DNA of 7,536 nucleotides from Flavobacterium sp. (GCA_019105125.1 JAHRWO010000149.1:1-7536); one strand, 5' to 3'. Positions 1 to 5,908 are shown, counted from the first letter of the stretch. Notes: a model not told the origin generated them from the letters alone. Numbers and translations are program-made.

Positions 1-583
1 CATATTTTCTCCCGAAGCCATTTAGAGAAGTTCCCAAGAAAAGTCCTTTACCATTATAGTTACTTATCCAAAATCTGTCGTGAAAGTCATCTGTATGTTT
101 TATGTTGATGGTTAATGTTTCTTTTTTACTAAATAGCAGACTTTTAATTGAGTTTGCAGCAACAGAATTATATCTTGGCGAAGTAATAAATGTTATTTCA
201 TCTATAATTGATAAATATTTATCTAAAATATCTACTACAAAATTTGGATAAGTTGCATCGTGATTATTTGGAAAAAAATATCTATCAATTATAATGAGTT
301 TATTTGTTTTTATTGTTCTGTCGAGATATTTTTGAATGAGTAATTTGATATCACCAGGACGATGGCTGGTTGTTCCAAGAGCTTCAAGGTATTGAGAAGT
401 ATTAAAAGCTTCTGTTATTCCAACATCAAGTAGCCATTCTTTTTCTTTTTCGATGTTAATTTCATTGTTTTCTGGAAAATAATGAAAGAATTCAACATCT
501 TTTATTTCCGACAATTTTTCGACAAGCTTTGTTTCGTCGTCTAAAGGATTTATTAATACTTTTAAGTACATTACTTTTTTCAT
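1..583 (-). CDS. Phospholipase D-like effector candidate, C-terminus cut by window edge
   Basis: An open frame starts with ATG at 583 on the minus strand and runs off the window, showing 194 residues. The N-terminal half is hydrophilic and unrecognised. A beta-strand-like segment, IIIDRYFF, lies near residues 97-104. Near the visible end comes HTDDFHDRFWI (HDR at 168-170), then GLFLGTSLNGFG (about 180-191). This order, HDRF followed by a G(A/T)SL block, resembles the short degenerate phospholipase D-like C-terminal module of many uncharacterised bacterial proteins in mobile and defence regions. In such modules the HDR replaces the HxK of true PLD enzymes, so catalysis is uncertain. It lies 171 bp downstream of a minus-strand membrane protein gene, with a terminator between them, so it probably has its own promoter; I found no clear TAnnTTTG box. 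Frame and start are well supported; the function is inference. Confidence 0.72.
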   Translation of the reverse strand, partial: MKKVMYLKVLINPLDDETKLVEKLSEIKDVEFFHYFPENNEINIEKEKEWLLDVGITEAFNTSQYLEALGTTSHRPGDIKLLIQKYLDRTIKTNKLIIIDRYFFPNNHDATYPNFVVDILDKYLSIIDEITFITSPRYNSVAANSIKSLLFSKKETLTINIKHTDDFHDRFWISNYNGKGLFLGTSLNGFGRKY

Positions 584-673
584 TTTTGATTTAAAATTGA
601 GTTATAATTTTGATTCTGCGTTACAATTACTATATTATATTATTAAATAAATAAAACTTTTAAAATTTGTTCA

Positions 674-697
674 AAAAAAATGCCTATGCATCTTTTT
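674..697 (-). terminator. Intrinsic terminator of the membrane-protein gene
   Basis: Read on the minus strand, AAAAAGATGC and GCATTTTTTT form a 10-pair stem (one G-U) around the loop ATAG, and the second arm runs into a T-tract. It lies about 60 bp after the stop codon of the gene ending at 755 and before the next minus-strand gene, separating their transcripts. A 12-bp perfect palindrome, CTTTCATGAAAG (708-719), sits just upstream in the same 3' region. Confidence 0.6.
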
Positions 698-754
698 GAT
701 TATATTGCTTTCATGAAAGGTGAAAGGAATCGCGCAAATTCAAATGAGTACATA

Positions 755-1480
755 TTATTTTACTTGGCTTAAATAATCTAAAATTTGTTTAGCGTTTTTG
801 GTCACAAACGAAACTTGATTTTCCGTTACTTTTTCACCGTGAATCGCATAATTACAAATTGAAATTATTTCTCTTAGTATAACAAAAAAGTTGTTATCAA
901 TAATTTCAAATTTGGCTAAGTCTTGAATAATTCGAGTTAATGGCTGATGTCTAGGGTCAAAATTACCACTATCAAATCGTTGTACCCAAATCCGTCTTAA
1001 TTGTTTTTCAATGTTAAAACGTACTTGGAACATTAATAAATTGCCTTGTGGAACATCAATACGTCTAGCTATTTTGATGTCTGGTGTGATACCGTGTTCT
1101 TTTAGTTTGGCACTTAAAATCCTTTCAATTTCGTATTGTAGCTCAGGTAATTTATTGTCAGGTGGTGGAGGTCCAAATGTCTGAACGGTTTGATGTACAG
1201 TTTGAGTTTGACTGCTGCGAATTTCGTTTTTTATGTCTCCTAGTTTAATCCTAATATCTTGTTTAAGGTCTTCAATTTCTTTTTTTAGCTTAATGCCAAA
1301 AAAATCAATTTCTGAAAAAATGGGTACGAGCATTAGCGCCACAAAAATTAAAAAAATAAAAATATCAAATAGAACAGATTGTCCTGAAATTATTTCGTCA
1401 AAACGTTTAAATAGAATTATTCCTGTCAATCCGATTAGTAAAATCCACCATAATATTTTAAACCAGTTTGGAAGTTTCAT
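755..1480 (-). CDS. Membrane-anchored coiled-coil protein with soluble C-terminal domain
   Basis: This 241-residue protein has two predicted transmembrane helices (about residues 8-24 and 36-57). Next come a charged coiled-coil stretch rich in K, E and I (about 60-90), a polar linker ending in PPPP (104-107), and a soluble domain (about 110-241). The short N-terminus and two helices suggest both ends face the cytoplasm. The C-terminal part ends in helices with REIISICNYAIHGE (203-216) and VSFVTKNAKQILDYL. This resembles the end of HEPN/DUF4145-like helical domains, which often carry RNxxxH. Here the arginine is replaced by cysteine (C209-N210...H214), so RNase activity is doubtful. I do not recognise a named family. 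The gene stands alone, with a promoter-like box at 1528-1535 and a terminator at 674-697. A membrane-tethered accessory or effector protein of a defence region is one reading; a structural role is equally open. Confidence 0.8.
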   Translation of the reverse strand: MKLPNWFKILWWILLIGLTGIILFKRFDEIISGQSVLFDIFIFLIFVALMLVPIFSEIDFFGIKLKKEIEDLKQDIRIKLGDIKNEIRSSQTQTVHQTVQTFGPPPPDNKLPELQYEIERILSAKLKEHGITPDIKIARRIDVPQGNLLMFQVRFNIEKQLRRIWVQRFDSGNFDPRHQPLTRIIQDLAKFEIIDNNFFVILREIISICNYAIHGEKVTENQVSFVTKNAKQILDYLSQVK

Positions 1481-1527
1481 ATTGTTTTTGAGTTTTTTTA
1501 GGGTTACTGCTAACTTGTTTATATAAT

Positions 1528-1535
1528 CAAATATA
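1528..1535 (-). promoter_or_regulatory. TAnnTTTG -7 box for gene starting at 1480
   Basis: On the minus strand the sequence is TATATTTG, an exact match to the Bacteroidetes TAnnTTTG -7 consensus, 48 bp before the ATG. No clear TTG -33 element is visible at the expected distance upstream, so the assignment rests on the -7 box and position. Confidence 0.4.
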
Positions 1536-1927
1536 TACAGCTTTTAAAATTTATTAATAAAAAAAGTTGCCTAAACATTTAACTCTTAATATCAAAATAG
1601 ATATAAATAAGCTGTAAAATAAGAATAACTAAACCAATGAACATGATTAAAGCTACGTTCTTGAACTATCCGTTTTTTCATATTTTTCAAAACTTTTATT
1701 TTTTATTTTAAATCATTAAAACATCGGTATTGTTAAAAAAAATCAACTTTGTTTTAATAGTTTTCTATCCGCGTATCATAACCTTAAAATATCCCTTACG
1801 TTCTTATATTTTAAATCTCATACAAATGTCTGTATACCTGTAATAACTAAACTAATTATTTCCCTTATCAATATAACATGTTCATTTAAAAACTAAGCTA
1901 AATTAGTTACCTCAATTCTTTTTTAGT

Positions 1928-2062
1928 ATGTATTTTTGGAATTTTACTATGCAAAAGCGAAATGATAAACAATTCTTTGTTTTTACTTGTTTTATAGTAA
2001 TAATATTTTCATTCTGCTTTATTCAATTGATTTACAACCAAAGGTTAACAAACTACGTGTAA
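1928..2062 (+). CDS. Possible tiny single-pass membrane protein
   Basis: ATG at 1928 opens a 44-codon frame; a second in-frame ATG at 1949 would give 37 residues beginning MQKRNDKQ. The product has a basic N-terminus, one hydrophobic segment (VFTCFIVIIFSFCFIQLI) and a short polar tail, the layout of small membrane peptides including type I toxins. TATTTTTG at 1931-1938 matches the -7 box consensus. It would serve only the second ATG, and the leader would be nearly absent. There is no recognisable ribosome binding site, homologue or antisense partner. Hydrophobic short frames are common by chance in AT-rich DNA, so this is a weak call. Confidence 0.2.
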   Translation: MYFWNFTMQKRNDKQFFVFTCFIVIIFSFCFIQLIYNQRLTNYV

Positions 2063-2104
2063 ATAATGCATTTAGAAAAAAACTTTGGTTAATTTAAGTC
2101 ATGA

Positions 2105-2131
2105 CAATGCCTACATGAATAGTAGGCATTG
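2105..2131 (-). terminator. Stem-loop terminator after the 89-residue protein gene
   Basis: CAATGCCTAC (2105-2114) and GTAGGCATTG (2122-2131) are a perfect 10-bp inverted repeat with a 7-base loop. It begins 6 bp after the minus-strand stop codon at 2138-2140. No strong T-tract follows directly, so it may stabilise the 3' end as much as terminate. Confidence 0.6.
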
Positions 2132-2137
2132 AGAAAA

Positions 2138-2407
2138 TTAAAAGCCAACAAATTCTGTTGCTTTAACAGCTACAGCTTTTTCAAGTTTTGCACCATTATT
2201 GCTACAAATCAATTTTAATTCATTCATAGCTTGACTCGAAGATTTTTTTGGGTGCCACATTGTGGTGTTAGGTAATTTGTAAATCTTTGGGTCATTATCT
2301 AATTTAAAATTGTCATAATACCCTAGCGCTTCTAATGCTGTTTTTACTTGCGTGTGAAATTTGTCAATATCATATGATATTAATACGTTTCCAATTGTTG
2401 TTCCCAT
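2138..2407 (-). CDS. Small conserved-looking protein, Cas2/SinR-like fold suspected
   Basis: This is a complete 89-residue protein. It opens with a hydrophobic strand ending in an acidic residue, NVLISYDID (7-15, D13). Then come a helix (HTQVKTALEALGYYDNF), a short strand region with LPNTTMWH (45-52), a helix starting KKSSSQAMNELKLI (54-67) and a final strand KAVAVKATEFVG. The strand-helix-strand-strand-helix-strand order, the size and the (V/L)xSYD(I) start resemble the ferredoxin-like fold of Cas2, VapD and the SinR-like Cas2 relatives. No CRISPR repeats or cas1 are visible, so it is not annotated as Cas2. It is monocistronic, with its own terminator, a -7-like box at 2431-2438 and a palindrome at 2460-2476. 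The start at 2407 is the only sensible ATG. The gene is solid; the fold assignment is inference. Confidence 0.85.
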   Translation of the reverse strand: MGTTIGNVLISYDIDKFHTQVKTALEALGYYDNFKLDNDPKIYKLPNTTMWHPKKSSSQAMNELKLICSNNGAKLEKAVAVKATEFVGF

Positions 2408-2430
2408 AATATATTTAATTTAAAATTTAT

Positions 2431-2438
2431 CAAAAATA
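2431..2438 (-). promoter_or_regulatory. TAnnTTTG -7 box for gene starting at 2407
   Basis: The minus strand reads TATTTTTG, matching TAnnTTTG, 24 bp before the ATG. The 17-bp palindrome at 2460-2476 lies about where the upstream promoter element should be. Confidence 0.4.
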
Positions 2439-2459
2439 GAATCAAGAGTTTAATTTGCT

Positions 2460-2476
2460 TTACGGTTTTACCGTAA
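2460..2476. promoter_or_regulatory. Candidate operator TTACGGTTTTACCGTAA
   Basis: Perfect 7-bp arms, TTACGGT and ACCGTAA, flank a TTT centre. It is one of the few GC-containing palindromes in a very AT-rich region and sits 53-69 bp upstream of the gene starting at 2407, over its expected -33 region. A dimeric repressor site is the simplest reading; no regulator gene is visible nearby. Confidence 0.35.
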
Positions 2477-2535
2477 TCATATAAATACTTTATTTATCTT
2501 ATACCCATTACTAAGCACCCAAAAAAAAGTTGAAG

Positions 2536-2654
2536 AATCAATATTGAATATCATACTATTTCATTCATAAAAAGTAGGAGAGTAGTATTGAAAAATACAA
2601 TTCAAAAATCAAATACTCCCGAATTAACAAGTTTTAATTCGGAATAGACAAGTT
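2536..2654 (+). repeat. Diverged direct repeat, copy A
   Basis: It shares ordered blocks with 6055-6160 in the same orientation: AATCAA, then AT(A/T)TCATAC(T/C)ATT(T/C)CATT, an A-rich AAGT...GTAGTA(T/C)T block, AATTAAC beside a hairpin, and GACAAGTT at the end. In copy A the hairpin is CCGAATTAA/TTAATTCGG (2619-2627 with 2634-2642, loop CAAGTT). Spans are 119 and 106 bp. The order of blocks, more than overall identity, supports common origin. It lies upstream of the ATPase operon, and copy B lies beyond the IS element. Confidence 0.45.
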
Positions 2655-2658
2655 GATG

Positions 2659-2697
2659 AACTAAAAAAGATGACCAAGCACCTTTTTTAGTTTTTTT
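2659..2697 (+). terminator. Strong plus-strand intrinsic terminator with no gene upstream
   Basis: AACTAAAAAAG (2659-2669) and CTTTTTTAGTT (2682-2692) form a perfect 11-bp stem with a 12-base loop, followed by more T (to 2697). The polarity fits plus-strand transcripts only. No plus-strand coding gene precedes it, so it either ends a short untranslated RNA arising within about 2480-2658 or attenuates transcription entering the ATPase operon. Confidence 0.5.
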
Positions 2698-2798
2698 ATT
2701 GTTATTTTTAGTCTATGGTACTCGAAAGGATTCGTATGTCAATGTAATTTTTTTGCGAAAAAAACTCAATTTTAAAAGAAATCAATGTATAATTTTCT

Positions 2799-2806
2799 TA
2801 TATTTG
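2799..2806 (+). promoter_or_regulatory. TAnnTTTG -7 box of the ATPase-RloB operon
   Basis: TATATTTG matches the Bacteroidetes -7 consensus, 45 bp before the ATG at 2852 and downstream of the terminator at 2659-2697. Transcription would start near 2812-2815, just at the palindrome at 2816-2830. No good -33 TTG is visible. Confidence 0.45.
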
Positions 2807-2815
2807 CCTATTATT

Positions 2816-2830
2816 TGAGAAATATTCTCA
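2816..2830. promoter_or_regulatory. Candidate operator TGAGAAATATTCTCA
   Basis: Six-bp perfect arms, TGAGAA and TTCTCA, flank ATA. It lies directly after the -7 box and 21 bp before the ATPase start codon, where a bound repressor would block transcription of the defence operon. It is too short and AT-rich to act as a terminator. Confidence 0.35.
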
Positions 2831-2851
2831 TTTGTAATTAAATTTAAAATT

Positions 2852-4075
2852 ATGTTATTAGAATTTTCAGTTGGTAATTTTCTTTCATTTAAAGAAATGA
2901 TAACTTTTAGTTTGGAGGCAGGAAGTATTACTGAACTTAAGGATAATGTTACGAAAGAAGGGAAATATAAAGTTCTTCGTTCGGCTGTAATTTATGGAGC
3001 CAATTCAAGCGGTAAAAGTAATTTCATCAAAGCTTTGGACTTTATGGTTACTACAATTAAAAATTCTTCTAAGATTAATTCTACTGATAAGTTAAATGTT
3101 AGTCCATTTTTACTTAATGTTGAAACAGAAAATCAGCCTTCTTTTTTTGAAATATTATTTGTTATAAATAATGGTTATGACTGTAAAAGATACAGATATG
3201 GTTTTGAAATTGATAATGACAAAGTTCATTCTGAATGGTTATATATTTTGAATGAAAAATCAAAGAAAGAGGATGTTTATTTCGTTAGAAATAATGATGG
3301 TATCGGCGTAGCTGATATTTTTGAAGAAGCTAAAGGATTGGAATCAAAGACAAGAGACAACGGATTATTTATATCTCTAGCTGACCAATTCAATAGTAAG
3401 ACTGCTAATGCAGTGATGATAAAACTTTCAAGAACAAATATACTATCTGGAATTGAACATGAAACTAGCATAAATGCAACAAATGTTTTATATAGTGATG
3501 ATAAACATAAATCAGGAATTGAGGATTTTATAGAGAAGTTAGATTTAGGTTTTAATAAGTTTCTAGTCGATGATGATGCTTCAAAAACATTTAGAAATAG
3601 AGTGAAAACTTTGCACAGCAAATTTGATGCGAAGGGGAAAGTTGTTTCTAATGTTGAATTTAAAATGAATGAGCAAGAATCCTCTGGAACGAATAAAATT
3701 TTTGATTTATCTGGTTATATAGTTTTCACCCTAAAATATGGATTGACATTAGTTGTTGATGAATTAGATGCCAAATTACATCCTATATTAACTCAATCGA
3801 TTATTACTCTATTTAATAATCCAGAAACTAATACTAAAAATGCTCAATTAATTTTTACAACTCATGATACCAATTTGCTTGGAGCTAATCTATTTAGAAG
3901 AGATCAAATTTGGTTTACTGAGAAAAACAATTTTGAAGCTACAGACATGTATTCATTATTAGAGTTTAAAGATGAGGATGGAAATACAATTAGAAAAGAC
4001 AGAAGTTTTGAAAAAGACTATATAAGAGGGCGCTATGGTGCTATTCCATACATTTCTAACTTCCAAGAAATATAA
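2852..4075 (+). CDS. AAA family ATPase, AbiLi-like (RloB partner)
   Basis: This 407-residue cytoplasmic ATPase belongs to the SMC/OLD-like AAA group (COG1106 type). It starts LLEFSVGNFLSFKE, the usual opening of this family. Walker A is GANSSGKS (49-56). The ABC-like signature region is ESSGT (276-280), Walker B is LVVDELD (300-306, D303 and E304) followed by HP, and the switch is TTHD (336-339). The C-terminus has RGRYGAIPYI (392-401), commonly seen in the ATPases paired with RloB. All catalytic motifs are present and the length is normal, so it looks functional. The next gene starts three bases after its stop, an operon typical of AbiL abortive-infection systems. In related ATPase/TOPRIM pairs the ATPase senses phage and holds or releases the nuclease; that role here is inferred. 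A promoter box and a palindrome precede it. Confidence 0.92.
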   Translation: MLLEFSVGNFLSFKEMITFSLEAGSITELKDNVTKEGKYKVLRSAVIYGANSSGKSNFIKALDFMVTTIKNSSKINSTDKLNVSPFLLNVETENQPSFFEILFVINNGYDCKRYRYGFEIDNDKVHSEWLYILNEKSKKEDVYFVRNNDGIGVADIFEEAKGLESKTRDNGLFISLADQFNSKTANAVMIKLSRTNILSGIEHETSINATNVLYSDDKHKSGIEDFIEKLDLGFNKFLVDDDASKTFRNRVKTLHSKFDAKGKVVSNVEFKMNEQESSGTNKIFDLSGYIVFTLKYGLTLVVDELDAKLHPILTQSIITLFNNPETNTKNAQLIFTTHDTNLLGANLFRRDQIWFTEKNNFEATDMYSLLEFKDEDGNTIRKDRSFEKDYIRGRYGAIPYISNFQEI

Positions 4076-4078
4076 TAT

Positions 4079-4801
4079 ATGGCAAATATTATTAAAATTG
4101 ACAATGCTGTTTTAAAGCGTCATAAGCGAGTAGAAAAAAAACGAAAAGAAAAAACTAAAGAAATCAGAGTTTATTTTTTAATTGTTTGTGAAGGAGAAAA
4201 AACAGAACCAAATTATTTCAAGTCATTTAAAACAAATGTAAAATCTTTTATTTACACTATTGATACATTGGGTGAAGGTTCTAATACAAGAGATTTAGTT
4301 AGGAGAACCATTAGAGCGAGAAATAATTCCAGTCAAGAATATGATAGTGTATGGGCTGTATTTGATAGAGATAGCTTTAACCCTAATAATTTTAATGGAG
4401 CAATTCAATTGGCAGAAAGCAATAACATTAAAGTTGGATGGTCAAATGAAGCGTTTGAATTGTGGTATTTATTACATTTTCAATATCGAAATACTTCTAT
4501 GTCGAGAACTGAATATAAAAAAGCAATTGAAAATGCAATAAACGCTAAGATTGTTGCTGAGTCAAAAAGTAAGAATCCTAAAAAATTTGAATACAAAAAG
4601 AATAGTTTGGAAATGTATAATATTCTAGCTAAATACGGTAATCAATCACAAGCAATAAAATGGGCAGAACAATTGATGACTAATCATACATGTGAAAATT
4701 ACGCGATTCATAATCCTTGTACTAGGATTCATATTTTAGTTAAAGAATTAAATGGAGAATCTGAAGAATTATTAGATCAAATTAGAGTTCGGAATACTTA
4801 A
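4079..4801 (+). CDS. rloB: RloB/AbiLii family TOPRIM-like protein
   Basis: This 240-residue protein starts with a basic segment (residues 11-29, RHKRVEKKRKEKTKE), then VYFLIVCEGEKTEPNYF (31-47), which carries the TOPRIM-like glutamate. VWAVFDRDSF (91-100) gives the DxD acidic pair (D96, D98). SNEAFELWYLLHF (122-134) is the family hallmark, and NPCTRIHILVKEL (212-224) lies near the end. This is the normal arrangement and length for RloB. It follows the ATPase by three bases, so the two are co-expressed and very likely act as one abortive-infection system. RloB is named for R-linked ORFs in Campylobacter restriction loci, which fits the restriction-modification genes 1.4 kb away. By analogy with the TOPRIM effector AriB of PARIS it may be a nuclease, perhaps acting on RNA; the target is unknown here. 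Confidence 0.92.
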   Translation: MANIIKIDNAVLKRHKRVEKKRKEKTKEIRVYFLIVCEGEKTEPNYFKSFKTNVKSFIYTIDTLGEGSNTRDLVRRTIRARNNSSQEYDSVWAVFDRDSFNPNNFNGAIQLAESNNIKVGWSNEAFELWYLLHFQYRNTSMSRTEYKKAIENAINAKIVAESKSKNPKKFEYKKNSLEMYNILAKYGNQSQAIKWAEQLMTNHTCENYAIHNPCTRIHILVKELNGESEELLDQIRVRNT

Positions 4802-4865
4802 TATTTGGTTACTTCTGGTGTGGTTTTGAACAACTCGTTTACATGTAAGATAAACTACAACAAGT

Positions 4866-4888
4866 AAACTATTTTATTTAGATAGTTT
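4866..4888 (+). terminator. Weak stem-loop after the RloB gene
   Basis: AAACTAT (4866-4872) and ATAGTTT (4882-4888) form a 7-bp AT-rich stem with a 9-base loop, 65 bp after the RloB stop. There is no T-tract after it, so termination is uncertain; it is the best candidate before the IS element. Confidence 0.25.
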
Positions 4889-4902
4889 GACAAACGTAAT
4901 AC

Positions 4903-4910
4903 TATATATA
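4903..4910. repeat. Left target-site duplication TATATATA
   Basis: The eight bases before the IS left end are identical to the eight after its right end (5909-5916). Because the site is an alternating TA run, the true duplication could be shorter. Confidence 0.7.
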
Positions 4911-4928
4911 ACCCGTTGGGTGAAATTA
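4911..4928 (+). repeat. IS left terminal inverted repeat
   Basis: A perfect 18-bp inverted match to 5891-5908. The last three bases also encode the stop codon of the transposase on the minus strand, so the coding region runs right up to the element's end. Confidence 0.93.
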
Positions 4929-5810
4929 AATTAATTGATTTTTGATTTTATTTATTGGTCTATCAAAGATAAACTTATTGATATATTGAACAAGAGTTAG
5001 TGCGGTTATTTTGGCTAAAATCCTTGTTTTAAATCCTTCAAAAGTTTTAGCATAATTTCTTCTAATCAAGAATTGGTCGCATAGTTGGGAAAACAATGTT
5101 TCTATTCTCTTTCTAGATTTTCTGAATATGTACGGTTGTGGTTTATAATTCAGTTGATTCATTCTTTTTGGTGTTTCCAATTTTATATTTACCGATTGAA
5201 ATAAATCCAATTGAATGCTTTCCGACAGATACCCTCTATCTCCAAGTAACACACAATCAGACATTTGTTGTTTTATATTTTTCAAAAAATGAACATCATG
5301 AACTTCTGCTTTGGTAATATCTAATGAATGAAAAACACCAGTAACAGAACAAACACCATGAAGTTTGTATCCGAAAAACCAATTGTTTTGGGAAGCACAA
5401 AAACCTTTGGAAGGTGCCGTTTCAAAATCGTCTTTACAGATTTTTATTCTACTGTGACGTGAAAATTTACAAATTTCTAAAGGCATACTGTCGATAATAA
5501 AGTAATCTTCAAAACGTAGAAATTGAGCAGCCAATTTTGTTCTAATTTGTTCTGAAAACAAAAACAGCTTTTTTCGTCTTTTATTAAACTGACTTCGCTC
5601 AATTAAATTTGGGATTTCGCATAGAGAAATCTGTTTGAAAAGTGAATTTTCACTATCAATCGACATGAATTCAGCTGTCAGACTCAAGGCAACCACCTCT
5701 AAATCAGTCATTTTTGGTTTTCTGCCAATTCCTGATTTAAACTCTAACTCAAAATTCAAAGAACATAAAATTTCTAAAACTCTAAAATAATTTTTTACTA
5801 TATTTGTCAT
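4926..5810 (-). CDS. IS982-family transposase
   Basis: This is a 294-residue DDE transposase that moves the surrounding element by cutting at its terminal repeats. The N-terminal part has GIGRKPKMTDLEVVALSLTAE (27-47), the helical region usual in this family. The catalytic triad is visible: D107 in FIIDSMPLEIC, D191 in LLGDRGYLS, and E237 in RKRIETLFSQL. FGYKLHGV (146-153) precedes the second aspartate, as in other IS982 proteins. The frame is unbroken, the length is normal, and its stop codon overlaps the left terminal repeat. The start codon at 5810 sits immediately after a long leader hairpin (5811-5868), which probably limits translation. It runs opposite to the ATPase/RloB operon. Confidence 0.95.
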   Translation of the reverse strand: MTNIVKNYFRVLEILCSLNFELEFKSGIGRKPKMTDLEVVALSLTAEFMSIDSENSLFKQISLCEIPNLIERSQFNKRRKKLFLFSEQIRTKLAAQFLRFEDYFIIDSMPLEICKFSRHSRIKICKDDFETAPSKGFCASQNNWFFGYKLHGVCSVTGVFHSLDITKAEVHDVHFLKNIKQQMSDCVLLGDRGYLSESIQLDLFQSVNIKLETPKRMNQLNYKPQPYIFRKSRKRIETLFSQLCDQFLIRRNYAKTFEGFKTRILAKITALTLVQYINKFIFDRPINKIKNQLI

Positions 5811-5868
5811 AAATGTTGGTTGTTTTTCGACTTCAAGATACTGAATTTCAGTATCTTGACCAACATTT
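5811..5868 (-). promoter_or_regulatory. Composite hairpin in the transposase leader
   Basis: Two nested inverted repeats lie between the right end of the IS and the start codon. The inner stem is 12 bp, TCAAGATACTGA (5833-5844) with TCAGTATCTTGA (5848-5859), loop of three. The outer stem is 9 bp, AAATGTTGG (5811-5819) with CCAACATTT (5860-5868). The outer and inner stems abut on one side, and a 13-base bulge (5820-5832) lies on the other. In the mRNA the outer stem ends at the base before the ATG, and the A-rich bulge sits where ribosome-binding bases would be. Control of transposase translation, or blocking of read-through transcripts, is inferred. Confidence 0.6.
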
Positions 5869-5890
5869 GTTTAATTTATTTTACTTCAAA

Positions 5891-5908
5891 TAATTTCACC
5901 CAACGGGT
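5891..5908 (-). repeat. IS right terminal inverted repeat
   Basis: A perfect 18-bp inverted match to 4911-4928. It is the end closest to the transposase start, with only about 80 bp between it and the ATG, most of it taken up by the leader hairpin. Confidence 0.93.

Larger units (their letters stand above)
1481..2137. other. Long gene-poor AT-rich stretch
   Basis: No convincing gene of normal length is present on either strand. It holds the promoter box of the gene starting at 1480, one tiny membrane-like ORF at 1928-2062 and the terminator of the gene ending at 2138. Three near-copies of AACTAARCYAA lie at 1627-1637, 1845-1855 and 1891-1901; in DNA this AT-rich they may be chance. No tRNA or rRNA was recognised. 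Confidence 0.5.
2408..2851. other. Regulatory intergenic region between divergent genes
   Basis: The two flanking genes diverge from this 444-bp region. From left to right it holds the -7-like box and palindrome of the minus-strand gene, a repeat copy with an internal hairpin, a plus-strand terminator lacking an upstream gene, and the promoter box and palindrome of the ATPase operon. No protein-coding frame of useful length was seen. Confidence 0.6.
4911..5908 (-). mobile_element. IS982-family insertion sequence, 998 bp, intact
   Basis: The ends are perfect 18-bp inverted repeats, ACCCGTTGGGTGAAATTA at 4911-4928 and its complement at 5891-5908. The element encodes one full transposase on the minus strand and is flanked by TATATATA on both sides. 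Length, terminal repeats, transposase type and target duplication all fit IS982. It sits in non-coding DNA after the RloB gene and breaks no recognisable gene. The identical ends and duplications indicate a fairly recent insertion. Confidence 0.95.

Noticed and set aside
1233..1526. Plus-strand open frame of 97 codons
   Set aside because: Lies opposite the membrane-protein gene at 755-1480 and mirrors its hydrophobic and coiled-coil codons; no start signal or family features.
2138..2407. Calling the 89-residue protein a true CRISPR Cas2
   Set aside because: No repeat-spacer array, cas1 or other cas gene is in the window, and the similarity is limited to size, strand order and a short opening motif.
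2536..2654. Integron attC site
   Set aside because: The hairpin lacks the RYYYAAC and GTTRRRY boxes at its ends, and no integrase is seen.
3277..3621. Minus-strand open frame of 114 codons
   Set aside because: Antisense to the middle of the well-supported ATPase gene; composition is that of a shadow frame.
4341..4541. Plus-strand open frame of 66 codons
   Set aside because: Out-of-frame within the RloB gene, whose motifs are clearly in the other frame.
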